From: Stenogyne calaminthoides
Lineage: Eukaryota > Streptophyta > Magnoliopsida > Lamiales > Lamiaceae
Assembly: GCA_037126765.1 (NCBI GenBank)
Contig: JBBCBC010000001.1
Location: 29,186,804-29,250,803 of the forward strand
DNA length: 64,000 bases
Reading direction: 5' to 3'
A program made the position numbers and the translations under genes. A model generated the notes under the pieces. It was not told the DNA's origin. It was given only the letters and a program-made list of their open reading frames with translations, and did not search any database. Of this stretch, positions 46,707-57,228 are shown piece after piece. Every line of letters starts with the position of its first letter. Position 1 is the stretch's first letter.

Positions 46707-47224
46707 AACAACTACCTCACTTCACCATGGGGTTTGGATTTGGTGTTGTCTCCAACTATGGTGAGATTTTCCCTTACAATGATTTAGCCTCAATGCTAAG
46801 GTTGGGAAAATCTCTCTAAGCTTAAGATACATCGTGGGTTGCTTAGGTTGGGTTCTAGAACACTCTTTGATTATATTTGTATATCTATAGACTTGTGTTC
46901 TAGGGTGGGAAAGCTTAACTCTCTTTGGCTCTGTAGCATCGTTGCTATCTTCTCATTTCCGCTTTTCACTTCCACACCTGATAATGAAGGAAGAACTTGT
47001 ATTTATAGTGTGGATTTGAATGTTACCGTTGGAGAGAATCACATTCAAATCCATACTATTCTCTGTAGGTTCTGCAGCTTTTCCAGGCTGGTTGTCTTCC
47101 TCTCATTGGTCCACGTCAGCTGATTCAACGGCTATATTCCTCAGATTCCTCGCCTTGGAACCATTCAGGATCTCTGAGCCTCAGTGTCTTCAGAGACATA
47201 CTGAGTCTTCAGTTCTTCATCTGA

Positions 47225-47290
47225 ACCTTCAGATCTATCTGAGCCTTCAGGTCTGTCTGAGCCTTCAGGTCTGTCTGAGCCTTCAGCTGA
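47225..47290. repeat. 18-bp tandem repeat in solo LTR
   Basis: Three near-exact units of GAGCCTTCAGGTCTGTCT, followed by many GATCTCGATCA words to about 47800. Confidence 0.8.
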
Positions 47291-47934
47291 CTTCCCTTCA
47301 GTAGACCTTGTCTGATCAGGCATACTGACACTCAGGCTGACTGAGTTCAGTTCTCTGAATTCAGACATCCTGACCTTCAGGTTACTTTAACTCAGGCTAT
47401 CTGATTTCTTCTTTGCCTGATCTGATCAGCTCGACTGATCAGATCAACATATCTTCAGATCAACAACTCAGGATAGCATCAGGTCAGTTCATTAGGTTTA
47501 GCATATCAGTTTAGCACATCTGATCTCAATCACGTCTGATCTTGATCATCTGCTCATCTTTATATCTGATCTCGATCACGTCTGATCTCGATCAGCCTCA
47601 TCTGCTCCTTTTCTGATCTGCAACCTTCTCTTCTGATCTTCTGGTCAGTTTCTTTCTGATCAGCTCGACTGATCTTCTGATCGGCTGGCTTAGCTTTTCT
47701 TCTCTTCTGATTTTGCACAGCTCATCAGTTAACTCTGGAACTCATCTTTACTCATCTGATCTCGATCAGTCTCGTCTGCAGCCTCGTCTGATCTCGATCA
47801 TCTTTGACTGATTTCGTGAGTTCCCCCTCAATTTGTTCTCTCGTTCCCCCTCAACCTGTTATCTGTAAATCAGCTTCAATAATACAGGTTGATAATGTTT
47901 TGGCATAATTCATCAAAACTAAAATATCCCAACA

Positions 47935-48617
47935 GAGGGGCTTCTTGCACCACCTCGCTGGTGATGTCGAGGTGGGGGATTTCTCCCCAGGCGATCAAGA
48001 GCTGAGATGTTCTGCCTCGGTCCACGGTCGGGCTGCGCCACGGAACCAGCTCGCGACATCTCGGGCTCGGCCTGGCTCTGGGCACAATAAGCTTGTTCGC
48101 AATTTTGGTGGGCCTGCTCGCGACCTTGGTGGCGAGCTTGTTCACCGTTGAACTCGGAGTTCAGACGTCGGAAGACTGATCTTGTCCGCTGGACCCCCGC
48201 GGTATCCGCTCGGTCATTCCTCCTTTGTTCAGGTCCATACTGCCTCTTATACGACTCTCTACGGAACTCTCGGGAGTGAGCAGTTTGTTGGGATTCTTCG
48301 CTTTCCACCCGGTGGGGGCCTTCACCATCCTTTCGCTTGCCCCTGGCTTGGCGGAATTTCTCATCCAAGTTTTGGCGCAAGTCACTATAACCTGTGCCCA
48401 ACTCAGCTTGCTTTCGGCGTAAGACCGCCATGGCTTCCCAGATTTCTTTCGGGGTTTTGATCTCCTTAAGCTTCTGGGGGACACCGAGTGTGGGCCCTTT
48501 GGCACCCGGGTTACCGGCGGCCCGACCACCGGCCCCCCAGGCACCTGAATTTTGGATCTATGATTTGGCTTTCCCGGACTTAGCCTTCCCTTTTAACACG
48601 TAACTAGCTTGAGACAT
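47935..48617 (-). pseudogene. Tat gag, N-terminal segment
   Basis: Starts at an ATG at 48617 (MSQASYVLKGKAKSGKAKS), interrupted by TAG about 20 codons in. It is then open through PQKLKEIKTPKEIWEAMAVL and an Arg/Gln/Glu-rich hydrophilic stretch to RHHQRGGARSPS at the solo LTR. The start is chosen because it lies about 130 bp inside the primer site. Confidence 0.8.
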
Positions 48618-48742
48618 CTTTGGTTATGAATTTTCTGGGTAGGTGTTTGAATGTTTGAAGATTCAAAGAAAAAACCTTTGAAGATTCGTCGAAATACTCA
48701 AATGAGAACACACTGAAAAATCAGATTAGTTCTTAATGAATA

Positions 48743-48760
48743 CCCTCCTTCTAGCGCCAA
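48743..48760 (-). other. Primer binding site of Tat element
   Basis: Minus strand reads TTGGCGCTAGAAGGAGGG, one base inside the LTR edge at 48762. It is the kind of site seen in Tat/Retand-type gypsy elements. Confidence 0.7.
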
Positions 48761-48761
48761 T

Positions 48762-49732
48762 TGTTGATAGCTAGTTTAAATGGATTAATTGTGTGGAATA
48801 TGGCTTTTGTGGTAACTAACTAACCAAACAATGAGAGTTCAAAAGATTGAACTCTTAAAGATTTAAAGACTGAAAGCGTAAATAAAGTGCACAGAGACTA
48901 GGGGCAAATTTTGCCTCTTGTATTGATATTTTTCGGACCATTTTTGGGTCTTAAGTGCCCATATTTATACTACATGGGAGTGTACATTACACTCTCTGTT
49001 TTTCTTGTCGAGACATCAAATGGTCAAACTTCCATTTAACGCCCTGTACTTCATTTTACATTGATTTCTGACATCTCTTGGGAGCTCTTGGGAGCTCGCC
49101 TCAGCTAGCAGCGCGATACCTGGTAAGTCCCTCAGTCCTTCGCCGTAGTTCTCTGATATTTCCCCAAATCGCGTGACCAAAGTTGTCGTCTTGTAGTTCA
49201 AATCACTGACTTAGCTACATTTGGATGGTTTTCCTAACTTAGTACCACGCTGCGGCATTAACTCCCCTTCGTACAAGCGAACATTGCACCTGTTGTACTT
49301 TCCGGACGAACTCTGGACAAAAGACCTCTTGCATAGAGCTTTCCGGGCGAGCTAGCTGGATGGGAGCTCATCGAGCGAGTGGGAGCTCATTGAGTGATCT
49401 CATAGCGAGCTATATGGGAGCTAGATGGGAGCTCATTGAGTGAGCTCATAGTGAGATAGTCGATGAGTTCTCAATGAGTTAGTTCGAACTCATGGTGCGA
49501 GCTCATAACGAGCTCTTGACCCTTTATTTTCATAGGATTTTCTGAGAGCTCTATGAGCTAGCTACTTTACTTGGGCGTGGCGACGTCGGCCCTTTCTTGA
49601 TGAGCTAGAGTCCATCTCATGTGGGCGAGCTTGGCGTCTATTGTCGGGCCCGGGCGAGTTTGGCCCAGTTATGTTCCTTCATTAAAGAGTGAAATATTAA
49701 TGGGTTTGTGCCGGATTAATAGTGACACAACA
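48762..49732 (-). repeat. 5' LTR of Tat gypsy element (about 971 bp)
   Basis: Left edge TGTTGATAGCTAG follows the primer site. The right edge is placed at TAGTGACACAACA by the TG..CA rule and the switch to MITE sequence. TATAAATAT (minus) is at 48961-48969. From 49345 to 49510 it carries degenerate repeats of GAGCTCATTGAGTGA. The second LTR is absent, so the right edge is inferred. Confidence 0.65.
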
Positions 49733-49963
49733 ATTGGTTACACTATTTTTGAGAATATAATTTCTCATTCACCTCAAAATGGGCTCCATTTTTCAACAAT
49801 TACTTTTTCAACACTAAAATTACCTTTATCTCATTTAATTTACACAAATGACACTATTTTACCATTTAACCCCCAAATTTATCTCTTTGAATAATAATAA
49901 ATAACTAATTTCTTAAAATCCGTACATACAGTAAATATTCAATTAACTGTGAAACGGGGGGAG
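49733..49963. mobile_element. Right part of a Stowaway-like MITE cut by the Tat element
   Basis: Ends GAAACGGGGGGAG followed by TA. The interior (CATTTTTCAACAATTACTTT) is typical of these MITEs. No left terminus is present; the Tat LTR begins instead. Confidence 0.45.
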
Positions 49964-50138
49964 TACAATTTATTTCACTAACACATGCAACTTGTCTCAT
50001 GTTTAATCTATTCTACCCACTGAATTGCCGTAATGTAATAGTTGGATCAGAAAATGGAACACAAATTTAAAGCAGAGGATCCCATTTAATTGCCAATTAT
50101 ATATATGTTAATTCCAATTAATGTTACATAAATATTAA

Positions 50139-50369
50139 AGTACTCTCATGTGTATCCAGGTGCATCGTGCACTTATAATGCATTTTAAAATCATGCAACT
50201 TGTTATACAGTTAAACTGAAAGATTCAACTTGTTAATATTTGAACCGTGCAATTATTAATATAAAAAAAATATTGTTACACGTTTTAATTTAAATAAATT
50301 ACATATTTCAATATAATAAATTTCACGATTTTAAAATACACTGATTCACCTGAATGCATATAAGACTTA
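50139..50369. mobile_element. Foldback MITE, copy 1
   Basis: Left arm CTCATGTGTATCCAGGTGCA pairs with the reverse of CACCTGAATGCATATAAGA. Arms of about 55 bp, AT-rich core. Same family as 50701-50930. Confidence 0.65.
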
Positions 50370-50700
50370 GCCAAATATTAAAGTTGATCAAGAATGCAAG
50401 ATCGGGAAACATGATGGTGAAATTGTCACAACCGGGTCCAATTGCTACCATGAATGAGTAGTAATTGCATGCGTGTAGTTAGTTAAGCATCAAGAAAATT
50501 CAAAAACATCACATCCATCATTCTCACAATTTATATATATGTATGGTACGATATTTAAAAATTTAATTTCGATTTGATAAAAATTTGGCAGCAAATTTGG
50601 CAGCCGTATTTTCCAAACTACTCACAAAAAACATGCTACATTCTCTCCTACTTCACCAGCACGCACAACGTTGATGGACTAAATCATAAATTTATTGCGG

Positions 50701-50930
50701 TAGAGTCTCATGTGCACCCGAGTGTACCGTGCACTCATAGTGCATTTTAGAAGCGTGCAACTATACAAAATAGAAACGTGCAACTATTTCAAACAGAAGC
50801 ATGCAACTATGTTCCCATATTAACAGTTGTACTTTTCTGTTTAAATAAGTTGCACTTTTCAGCATAACAAATTGCACGCTTATAAAATGAACTATAAGTG
50901 CATGGTATACCCAGGTGCATACAAGACCTA
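50701..50930. mobile_element. Foldback MITE, copy 2
   Basis: Starts TAGAGTCTCATGTGCACCCG and ends CCAGGTGCATACAAGACCTA, inverted arms of about 60 bp. The core has three CGTGCAACTAT-type repeats. Confidence 0.7.
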
Positions 50931-51168
50931 ACCATTTATTGCTAACTATCAAAACTAACAAAATTTAAGTATGTATATTGTGCATGTATATTCTAAGTAA
51001 TTATTTTCTAGTTTAAGAAAACATGTGCGTATACGTGAACTAATTTGTCCACAGTTGAATATGTCTTGTTACATTTAAAAGTTGAACCACCGGAGATTAA
51101 GTTGTAGGTGGAGTCACCTTATATATATATTCCTCTAAGCTACAATGATATTATTATATAAATTAATA

Positions 51169-51422
51169 CTCCATCTGTCCATCAAAAGCGTACTCACTTT
51201 TCTTATTTGTCCGTCTACTAAAAGTGGACAAAATTACTTTTTCCACACTCTTCAACCATCACTTAAGTTTCTCAAATTGTCATTGTATTTAATCACAAAA
51301 AACACTTTATTTATAAATGGACCACATAATATTCTAAAATAGTAAAATACCCTTCACTTTATCTACCTTTTCTTAAAATCTATGTCCAAAAAAGTAAGCA
51401 CAATTTTTATGGACGGAGGGAG
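51169..51422. mobile_element. Stowaway-type MITE (254 bp)
   Basis: CTCCATCTGTCC and GGACGGAGGGAG termini with TA on both sides (51167-51168, 51423-51424). Confidence 0.88.
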
Positions 51423-52004
51423 TATAAGAATTTATGTTGCATGACTTGATCATGAATCAATTATATAGTTATCACTCATAAAGTGATTAATTAAGGAAAT
51501 TTAGTTTCCATTTCATAAATAATTCCTTTTTGAATATAAAGATAAAAGATGTTAAAATGACAATCCCATCCGCGAATCAGTGTGTATTGCAAGCGCTACA
51601 AGAAATATTGCTTGAAATGATATTTTAAAGACAAAGTCTAGTATGAAAATCTCCATACATGAAAATACTTTAATTTATAACCAAATTCTGTAATTGATGA
51701 AGGTAAGATAAAATTGAGTGGTTCATGGTTCACTCGGCCCAAGTGATTCATGGTTCACCCGGCCCGAATAAATCATAATTTAGGGTTCATTATTTAGTGT
51801 TTATGATGTACATGGTTGATTTAGGACAATTTTATAAATTTTCATACATGAAATTTTTCACACTAGACCTACTCTATTTTAAAATCTGGTGATTGATTAC
51901 CTGTTGTTACACTTCGCCTATCTCCACAATTATAGTTAGTGTGATTTAAATTAATGTAACAATAGGTAAGATGTTATTACTACATTTATAGATTCGCTAA
52001 AAAG
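51423..52004. other. AT-rich intergenic; nothing recognised
   Basis: A short near-repeat of GTTCATGGTTCAC.CGGCCC occurs at about 51720 and 51750. No coding or RNA gene signal. Confidence 0.5.
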
Positions 52005-52681
52005 TAGGGATGTCAACAAGGTGGGTCTGGGACGAGTTTGACAAATCCCAGGACGCGCCTCGCCAGAATTTTCATGGACTAGGGACCCGCCCCGTTCCAT
52101 GGACCTGCCGATTCCAACCCATCCCATTTGATTTTTTATTATTTTAAAATATAAAATTTTATATTTTTATTTAAATAATTCAAATTTAAACATATATCTA
52201 CTAAAATAATACTTAATATTCATCTAATGCTTAAAAATAATATATAAAATATATGACAAAGTATAGGATGAACAATTTTCACACAAAAATTTATTATACT
52301 GGTTAATGGGTGTGACTTATATTACTAAAGGTATTAGAAAGGTATGACTTACATTATAAAAGAGTATTAGTCCTGAAAACTGAAGGTCATGTCTATAAAT
52401 ATGGAACCAGTTTCACGGTGAACAAGTTTCATAGGAGACCTACTCATAATTTATATACACACATATTTAAATACATTAATTAGAATATAAGTTTATATAA
52501 ATGCATAAATACAAAAAATAATATTAATATTTTAATAAGGTGGATCCTAATGCGGGTTCGAGGGGCGGGTTCCATAAAAACCACGACCGGCCCTGGACCT
52601 GTTTGACCGGGTTCAAACCTACCCCGAACGGGGCCGGTTCAATGCGGGTCCGGACATGGACCAGCCCCATTGTCATCCCTA
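52005..52681. mobile_element. hAT-like non-autonomous element (677 bp)
   Basis: Termini TAGGGATGTCAA and TTGTCATCCCTA are inverted. Flanks CTAAAAAG (51997-52004) and CTAAAATG (52682-52689) give an 8-bp duplication with one mismatch. GC-rich ends with GGGTCC words surround an AT-rich core. No transposase. Confidence 0.72.
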
Positions 52682-52764
52682 CTAAAATGAGTTCTACGAG
52701 TACACACATTTATACATATATGCTGTAACTACATTTATAAATGTGCTAAAAAGTGTACTATAAG

Positions 52765-53194
52765 AGTCCGTTTGTTATGTGGGAAAAGAAGGGAAAACAT
52801 ATCATATCCTATTTTTTCAAGTGCTTGTTATGTTTGATGACTTTTCACTTGGGCCCGAAGGCCCGCATTTCTTTTTCCCATTTTCACATGATTATGCATC
52901 CCACCTAGAAGGTGGTATTTATAATACCAAACATTATCCATTGGTGTTAATTGACCTAAATAACCATGTTTTAATTCATTGTGGGAAAAAATATATGTAA
53001 CAAGGGGGTATAATAGTCAAATTAATATTTATCAAGTGAATTCCCATGTTTTTATCAATCTTAACAAACGGTTGAAATAAAATAAATCATGATTTGAATA
53101 CATCATAACAAACACTTGAAAAGTCAAATGTATCACATGAGTAAGTAAAATGTATCACATGATTTCATATCCCATACCACTAAATAAACGGGCT
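52765..53194. mobile_element. TIR element, class uncertain (430 bp)
   Basis: Ends AGTCCGTTTGTTATGTGG and CCACTAAATAAACGGGCT are imperfect inverted repeats, with ATAAG on both flanks (52760-52764, 53195-53199). Non-coding. Confidence 0.55.
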
Positions 53195-53350
53195 ATAAGT
53201 ACACATACATTTATTAAGTACATTATAATTTATAATTTAAAATTAAATACAATAATATTACAATTGATATAAAAAAGGATAATATAATAATTTAATTTAT
53301 GATCGTCAATTTTAGTTAAATATTAAATACAATAATATATATACAAATTG
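53195..53350. other. AT-rich interval
   Basis: Nothing recognised apart from the left target copy of the SINE (53330-53349). Confidence 0.5.
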
Positions 53351-53580
53351 TAGGCTTGGGACTTAGGACTTTGGACTAGTGGTTATAGGTTTGGGATTTA
53401 CGAGTGTGCTCCTCTCTAGGCCTTAGGTTCGAACCCCTAAGCTGCGATCAACTCTTCAGATGGGTCAGTTCATACAGAGCTTACCTCTGGCTTGAAATGG
53501 GGCCCTCGCTAATGGACGGTGGATTCTGGTCCCCCGAATTAGTCGGTCCTTGGGCCGGATACCGAGTTATAAAAAAAAAA
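53351..53580 (+). mobile_element. tRNA-derived SINE with target duplication
   Basis: An internal pol III promoter is visible: A-box-like TAGTGGTTATA (53379-53389) and B box GGTTCGAACCC (53426-53436). The element ends in a run of A (53571-53580). Flanks CAATAATATATATACAAATT (53330-53349) and CAATAATATGTATACAATTT (53581-53600) are near-identical 20-bp target duplicates. Non-coding; retrotransposed by LINE machinery in trans. Confidence 0.82.
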
Positions 53581-53600
53581 CAATAATATGTATACAATTT

Positions 53601-54019
53601 ATATTAAAAGAGTATAATTTATATCATTTAATTAAAGCATCATAATTTAAATTCGTGAAGTGTCAATATAAATTAGTTAAAGAATCAAATTAATGTTGCA
53701 TAAATAAATTTATATTAATGATATGTTTTAGAATAATAAAAATGCATATCAAGTTACAAGGTCAATCATTCATTTCCCCGAGTATGTGGAAAAACTTGTG
53801 AAGATTACCATAAGGCCGAATCAAGCCTTTTTCAGGCTCAAACACTCACATTTACTTCACAACAATCTGATTGCAAGAGTTGGCCTCCAACTTCAGAAAA
53901 TGGATTGATACTCTGGATGCCTCATTTAGCAACAATTCTTTTAGAATCAAATATGCTTTTGAGAGAAACATGAGCACCAACCTTTTAAAGAAAAATAAAT
54001 AAAAATGAATATTCTCATA
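53601..54019. other. Intergenic, nothing recognised
   Basis: AT-rich to 53750, then mixed sequence without a usable frame on either strand. Confidence 0.5.
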
Positions 54020-54144
54020 TCTATTATCTATCTATTATCTATCTATTATGTATGTGGAAGGGGATGGCTAAAGATCGAATGCTTGAGGTAGGGTAAGGGG
54101 TTGCGGATGCGAACGATGGCAGGTGGTGCATGACTCTATGGCGC

Positions 54145-54614
54145 TAGGGTTCTCCCACCGACATCGATCTGCGTCGTCCAACGAAACTCTGAATGAAAAA
54201 CCTCAAGGTAATCTTTCTTTCTTTGCTATTTGCCTCTGTTTTCTTTTTATTGTTATTCAATTCAGGCTACCAGTAGCTAGATTTCCGGCGAATGTGGCTG
54301 CCGCGAACCGATTCGTTCGTCATAGTAATATTTTGGTTTTGTAATCAGTGCTTCTGTAAAATAGGCGGTAAACTTATTCTCCGTGAACGAAGGGTGCATA
54401 ATTATACGGCTTATGCCAATAAATTGATCAATAAATACATCTAGGAGGGCTACAAATTATATGAAAATTTTACTTATTGGTTCCAATTTTAATATTTGTA
54501 TGTTTGTATTATGTTTTAAAAAGGGTTTGCCAATGAATTAATTTTTCTTTCCCTCGTTGGTGATAATACAGATACATGATTCAACTTTGGATCTTGAGCA
54601 ACACATTTCTAGGT
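54145..54614 (+). pseudogene. Exon-like gene fragment, unidentified
   Basis: ATG at 54145-54147 opens MALGFSHRHRSASSNETLNE, followed by a good donor (CCTCAAG, GTAATC at about 54207). Another exon-like piece (HDSTLDLEQHISR) ends at a donor GTAAGTT near 54615. Small pieces with GTATCT (54941) and GTAAAT (55510) donors follow. The pieces do not join into one long frame. I do not recognise the parent gene. Confidence 0.3.
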
Positions 54615-54615
54615 A

Positions 54616-56500
54616 AGTTAAATGCCAGTGTCTTTTGAGGTCCTTCAATGCATTTTATATTACTTTTGTTTATGAAAATGTGATCTATTTTTCCATGTAA
54701 ATCTTCACTACATGATTTAAAGATTCTTAGGAGTGTTAGAATTTTGCGCCAGTTTATGAGATGCTGCCAAAAAAATTTATAATATTTTGTTCATCAATAG
54801 TAACGAGGTACAATATTATAATATTATTGACGGTTGAAGAGATCAAGAGCGACGTGCTCTCATAGTAACGTGTTGGGAAGTTATTTGATGGTGAAAATAC
54901 AATTGTTTTGATGAGGCAGGAACTCAACACTCAGCAGGTATCTTTGCTTAAATTCAAGTGTGCACACTATTGTTCATTTAAAAACCTTTCCATTGCATAC
55001 ACTTGAAGTCATTTTGTTTATTCTCACTCTTCCGATACAGATTTGTTATGAGATTATTTGCTATTAAATTTGATGCATTGTATTAAATGTTAGAATTAGT
55101 TTTCCCTTCTATATTCATTCACATAGCTCCATGTTCTCACAAGTTTGTATTCAATGACACTTGGAAGTTGCTTCCCCCACCCCCCCATCATCACCCGATT
55201 TTGTTGCCATGTTCATTATGAGTTACAAATGCATTTGTGGATATTATTAATTTTTTTTCAAAGTTGTTCTTTACAAATGAAACAATTGAGCATTGAATTT
55301 TATGTAATCCTATGCTTAGATTAGAATAACTCAGTGAAGAATCTAACCATAATCCTTTTCTCTGTAGATTGTGTTTGCAAGGAGAAGACATGTGTATTTT
55401 TTTTTTAATTAATACTGTGCGAATTTTTTGTGGTTGATAGTCAAAAAAATTCCTTGAGTGATAATTCAGTCCATATTCATGATTCATTGATTTTGCCCAT
55501 CAACTCAGGTAAATATCATAATATGGTCTTAAATCTCATACTGTGTACTCGATTACAATTTTCTTTTTCATGTATTTCTTTATGAAACTTTTATCTTCTC
55601 GTGCAATATTCTCTGACCTAGTTTTCAGAAGGATATTTATGGATTCATGCTATTTGTTTGACCTACTTGATGTTATTGAAGATTTTGTTATGCAGAGGAA
55701 GTGTTGTTATGTTGTGAAGTACCTACCGACCTATAGATATCATCCCCATCTCCAAGTTGAAACTCATTCATAGTGTAATGACGTAAGACTCTCAGAAGGT
55801 TATTATTAGGTCGAAGTTGTCTATATACAAGGAGAGCGATAACAATGTACTCTCTTCTTGACTGTGTTTGATTATTCATTGGATGATTTTTCTAATGTCA
55901 GGTTGAAGGATGCATGACATATTCAACGAGGAAGACTAGGCATCTCCTAAATAACAATAAAGGCTAGAGATATTCTCATGTTTTTGTTTCGAAGGGTTCA
56001 TGCTAATTAAGTCGAGTCTCTTCCAAATCTTTTGTCTTAGATATTTACTATATTTTAGTACCAGAGATCATTCATAGGATGATTTTTTGTAGATATAAAC
56101 ATCTACTTGGTAGCTTTGAGGAGAAAATGCATTTTGAAAAAAATGCATCCAACATATAAACATGTCAAGATTTTATACTGAATTTGATTTATTTTTGTAT
56201 TAGAAAAAGTTCTACTGAATGATGACGAACTTATGAGAATTGAGAAAAAAAATTCTTCTAAAAATGCAAAAAGTAGGCATGTATTCATCTCATGCCCTTT
56301 ATTTTCGTTTATTATTTGACTTGATTTTGCTTTGCTTTGTTGGGATAACATAACCCCAACATGCTTCATAGGTAGAGTATTTTTCAGATGTTTTTATTTT
56401 AGGATGAACATAATATTGAAATATTCGAGCATTAATGTCCTTGAGTGAGTGTTGATCAATTTTTAAACATGCACAACCATACTTCAACAAATCGATTCAT
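54616..56500. other. Remainder of probable Helitron cargo
   Basis: AT-rich intron-like DNA with scattered exon-like islands (about 54918-54940, 55370-55510, 55696-55770). No confident gene. Confidence 0.35.
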
Positions 56501-56569
56501 GGTTACAGGCAACGTGCAACACACGTGGTAAAAATCTAGTATGTATTAAATTGTATAAGATTTTAATGT

Positions 56570-56936
56570 ATATGACCACTAAGACATGATATAACATGCT
56601 TTAATTGGTAATTGATACTAGATAATAAAAATAAAAGAGACTTCACTATAAGAGGTAGATTTGTTGCATTGCAGTTTGATAGAGAGAGAAGCGATAATCC
56701 ATATTGCGTAAAGAGCACTTGTGAATTGACATATCTTTGTTGTGCCAAAAGCATTTCCAATTCTGTAATTCGTGATTGCTGCTCCTTCAAGATGCGGTTG
56801 GATGTACTCCTAGGAAGTTCACCACATAGATCTGATGGGCAATTGCCTTTACCCATCATCCTCACATGACTAGGTCGATCCGGCCCCATGATTTGGGCAA
56901 ATACATCATTTGGACCAATATGATCTTCAAAACCTT
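56570..56936 (-). pseudogene. Transposase_24 (Ptta/En/Spm)-type protein, C-terminal exon
   Basis: After an acceptor (CCTATCTTGTAG ending at 56937) the frame reads EGFEDHIGPNDVFAQIMGPD, RPSHVRMMGKG and SNRILKEQQSRITELEMLLA, the conserved end of the CACTA-associated PF03004-type protein with its terminal coiled coil. Its N-terminal domain is at 58788-59041 on the same strand. The middle part was not found. Confidence 0.65.
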
Positions 56937-56940
56937 CTAC

Positions 56941-57104
56941 AAGATAGGCAAAGAAAGAATGTCACTCACTACTTCACTCATTACTTCACATACCTTTTTT
57001 CTCTCTCAAATACCCACAACAACCCATCATTTTTATTATTTTATTATTATTTTTTAAACAAAACAACAAAAAGAAACAGGAAACTTGTACCGGGACGGAG
57101 GGAG
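56941..57104. mobile_element. Stowaway terminus, one end only
   Basis: ACCGGGACGGAGGGAG followed by TA at 57105. Interior (TCACTCACTACTTCACTCAT) is MITE-like; the other terminus abuts the exon at 56936 and is not recognisable. Confidence 0.45.
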
Positions 57105-57228
57105 TATTTTTTTATCTTAAAAAATCAAAACAAACCTTTGTTTCATCTGTGTTACAATATGTAACGAGTTTGATCCATTGATCAAGCGCTGTCATTTTGT
57201 CCTTCTGTTGTTCTATCAAATTAATTAA

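Larger units (their letters stand above)
46315..47934 (-). repeat. Solo LTR of a SIRE-related family, TSD GAGGG
   Basis: Runs TGATGGTCCCGGTGAAA to AAAATATCCCAACA, 1620 bp. GAGGG flanks both sides (46310-46314 and 47935-47939), and the Tat gag frame is continuous across it. It shares the ATATAGTGGTTCGGAC block and GTTCCCCCTCAA motif with the SIRE LTRs at 2561 and 26025 but is a different subfamily. TATA-like TATTTATAG (minus CTATAAATA) at 47000-47008. Confidence 0.9.
27585..49732 (-). mobile_element. Tat-lineage Ty3/gypsy element with two nested insertions
   Basis: Read right to left: 5' LTR (48762-49732), primer site, gag, protease, RT, two RNase H-like domains, integrase, repeat-rich spacer, antisense ORF. 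The 3' LTR is missing because the SIRE element replaces it at 27584. The insertions at 34731-45953 and 46315-47934 split gag. The extra RNase H and the antisense ORF after pol are traits of the Tat branch. Confidence 0.85.
54020..56539 (+). mobile_element. Probable Helitron with exon-like cargo
   Basis: The right end is ...ACACGTGGTAAAAATCTAG followed by T. CTAG plus a short hairpin (ACGTG, loop CAACA, CACGT at 56512-56526) about 12 bases from the end is the Helitron 3' signature. The left end is uncertain; an A followed by TCTATTATC near 54020 fits the TC start. The cargo includes splice-flanked pieces (54145-54560) unrelated to replication/helicase genes. Confidence 0.45.

Noticed and set aside
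52524..52728. Proline/glycine-rich ORFs on both strands
   Set aside because: They fall in the GC-rich terminal repeat of the hAT-like element.
53426..53436. Possible tRNA gene (GGTTCGAACCC)
   Set aside because: No cloverleaf could be built; a poly(A) end and target duplicates show a SINE.
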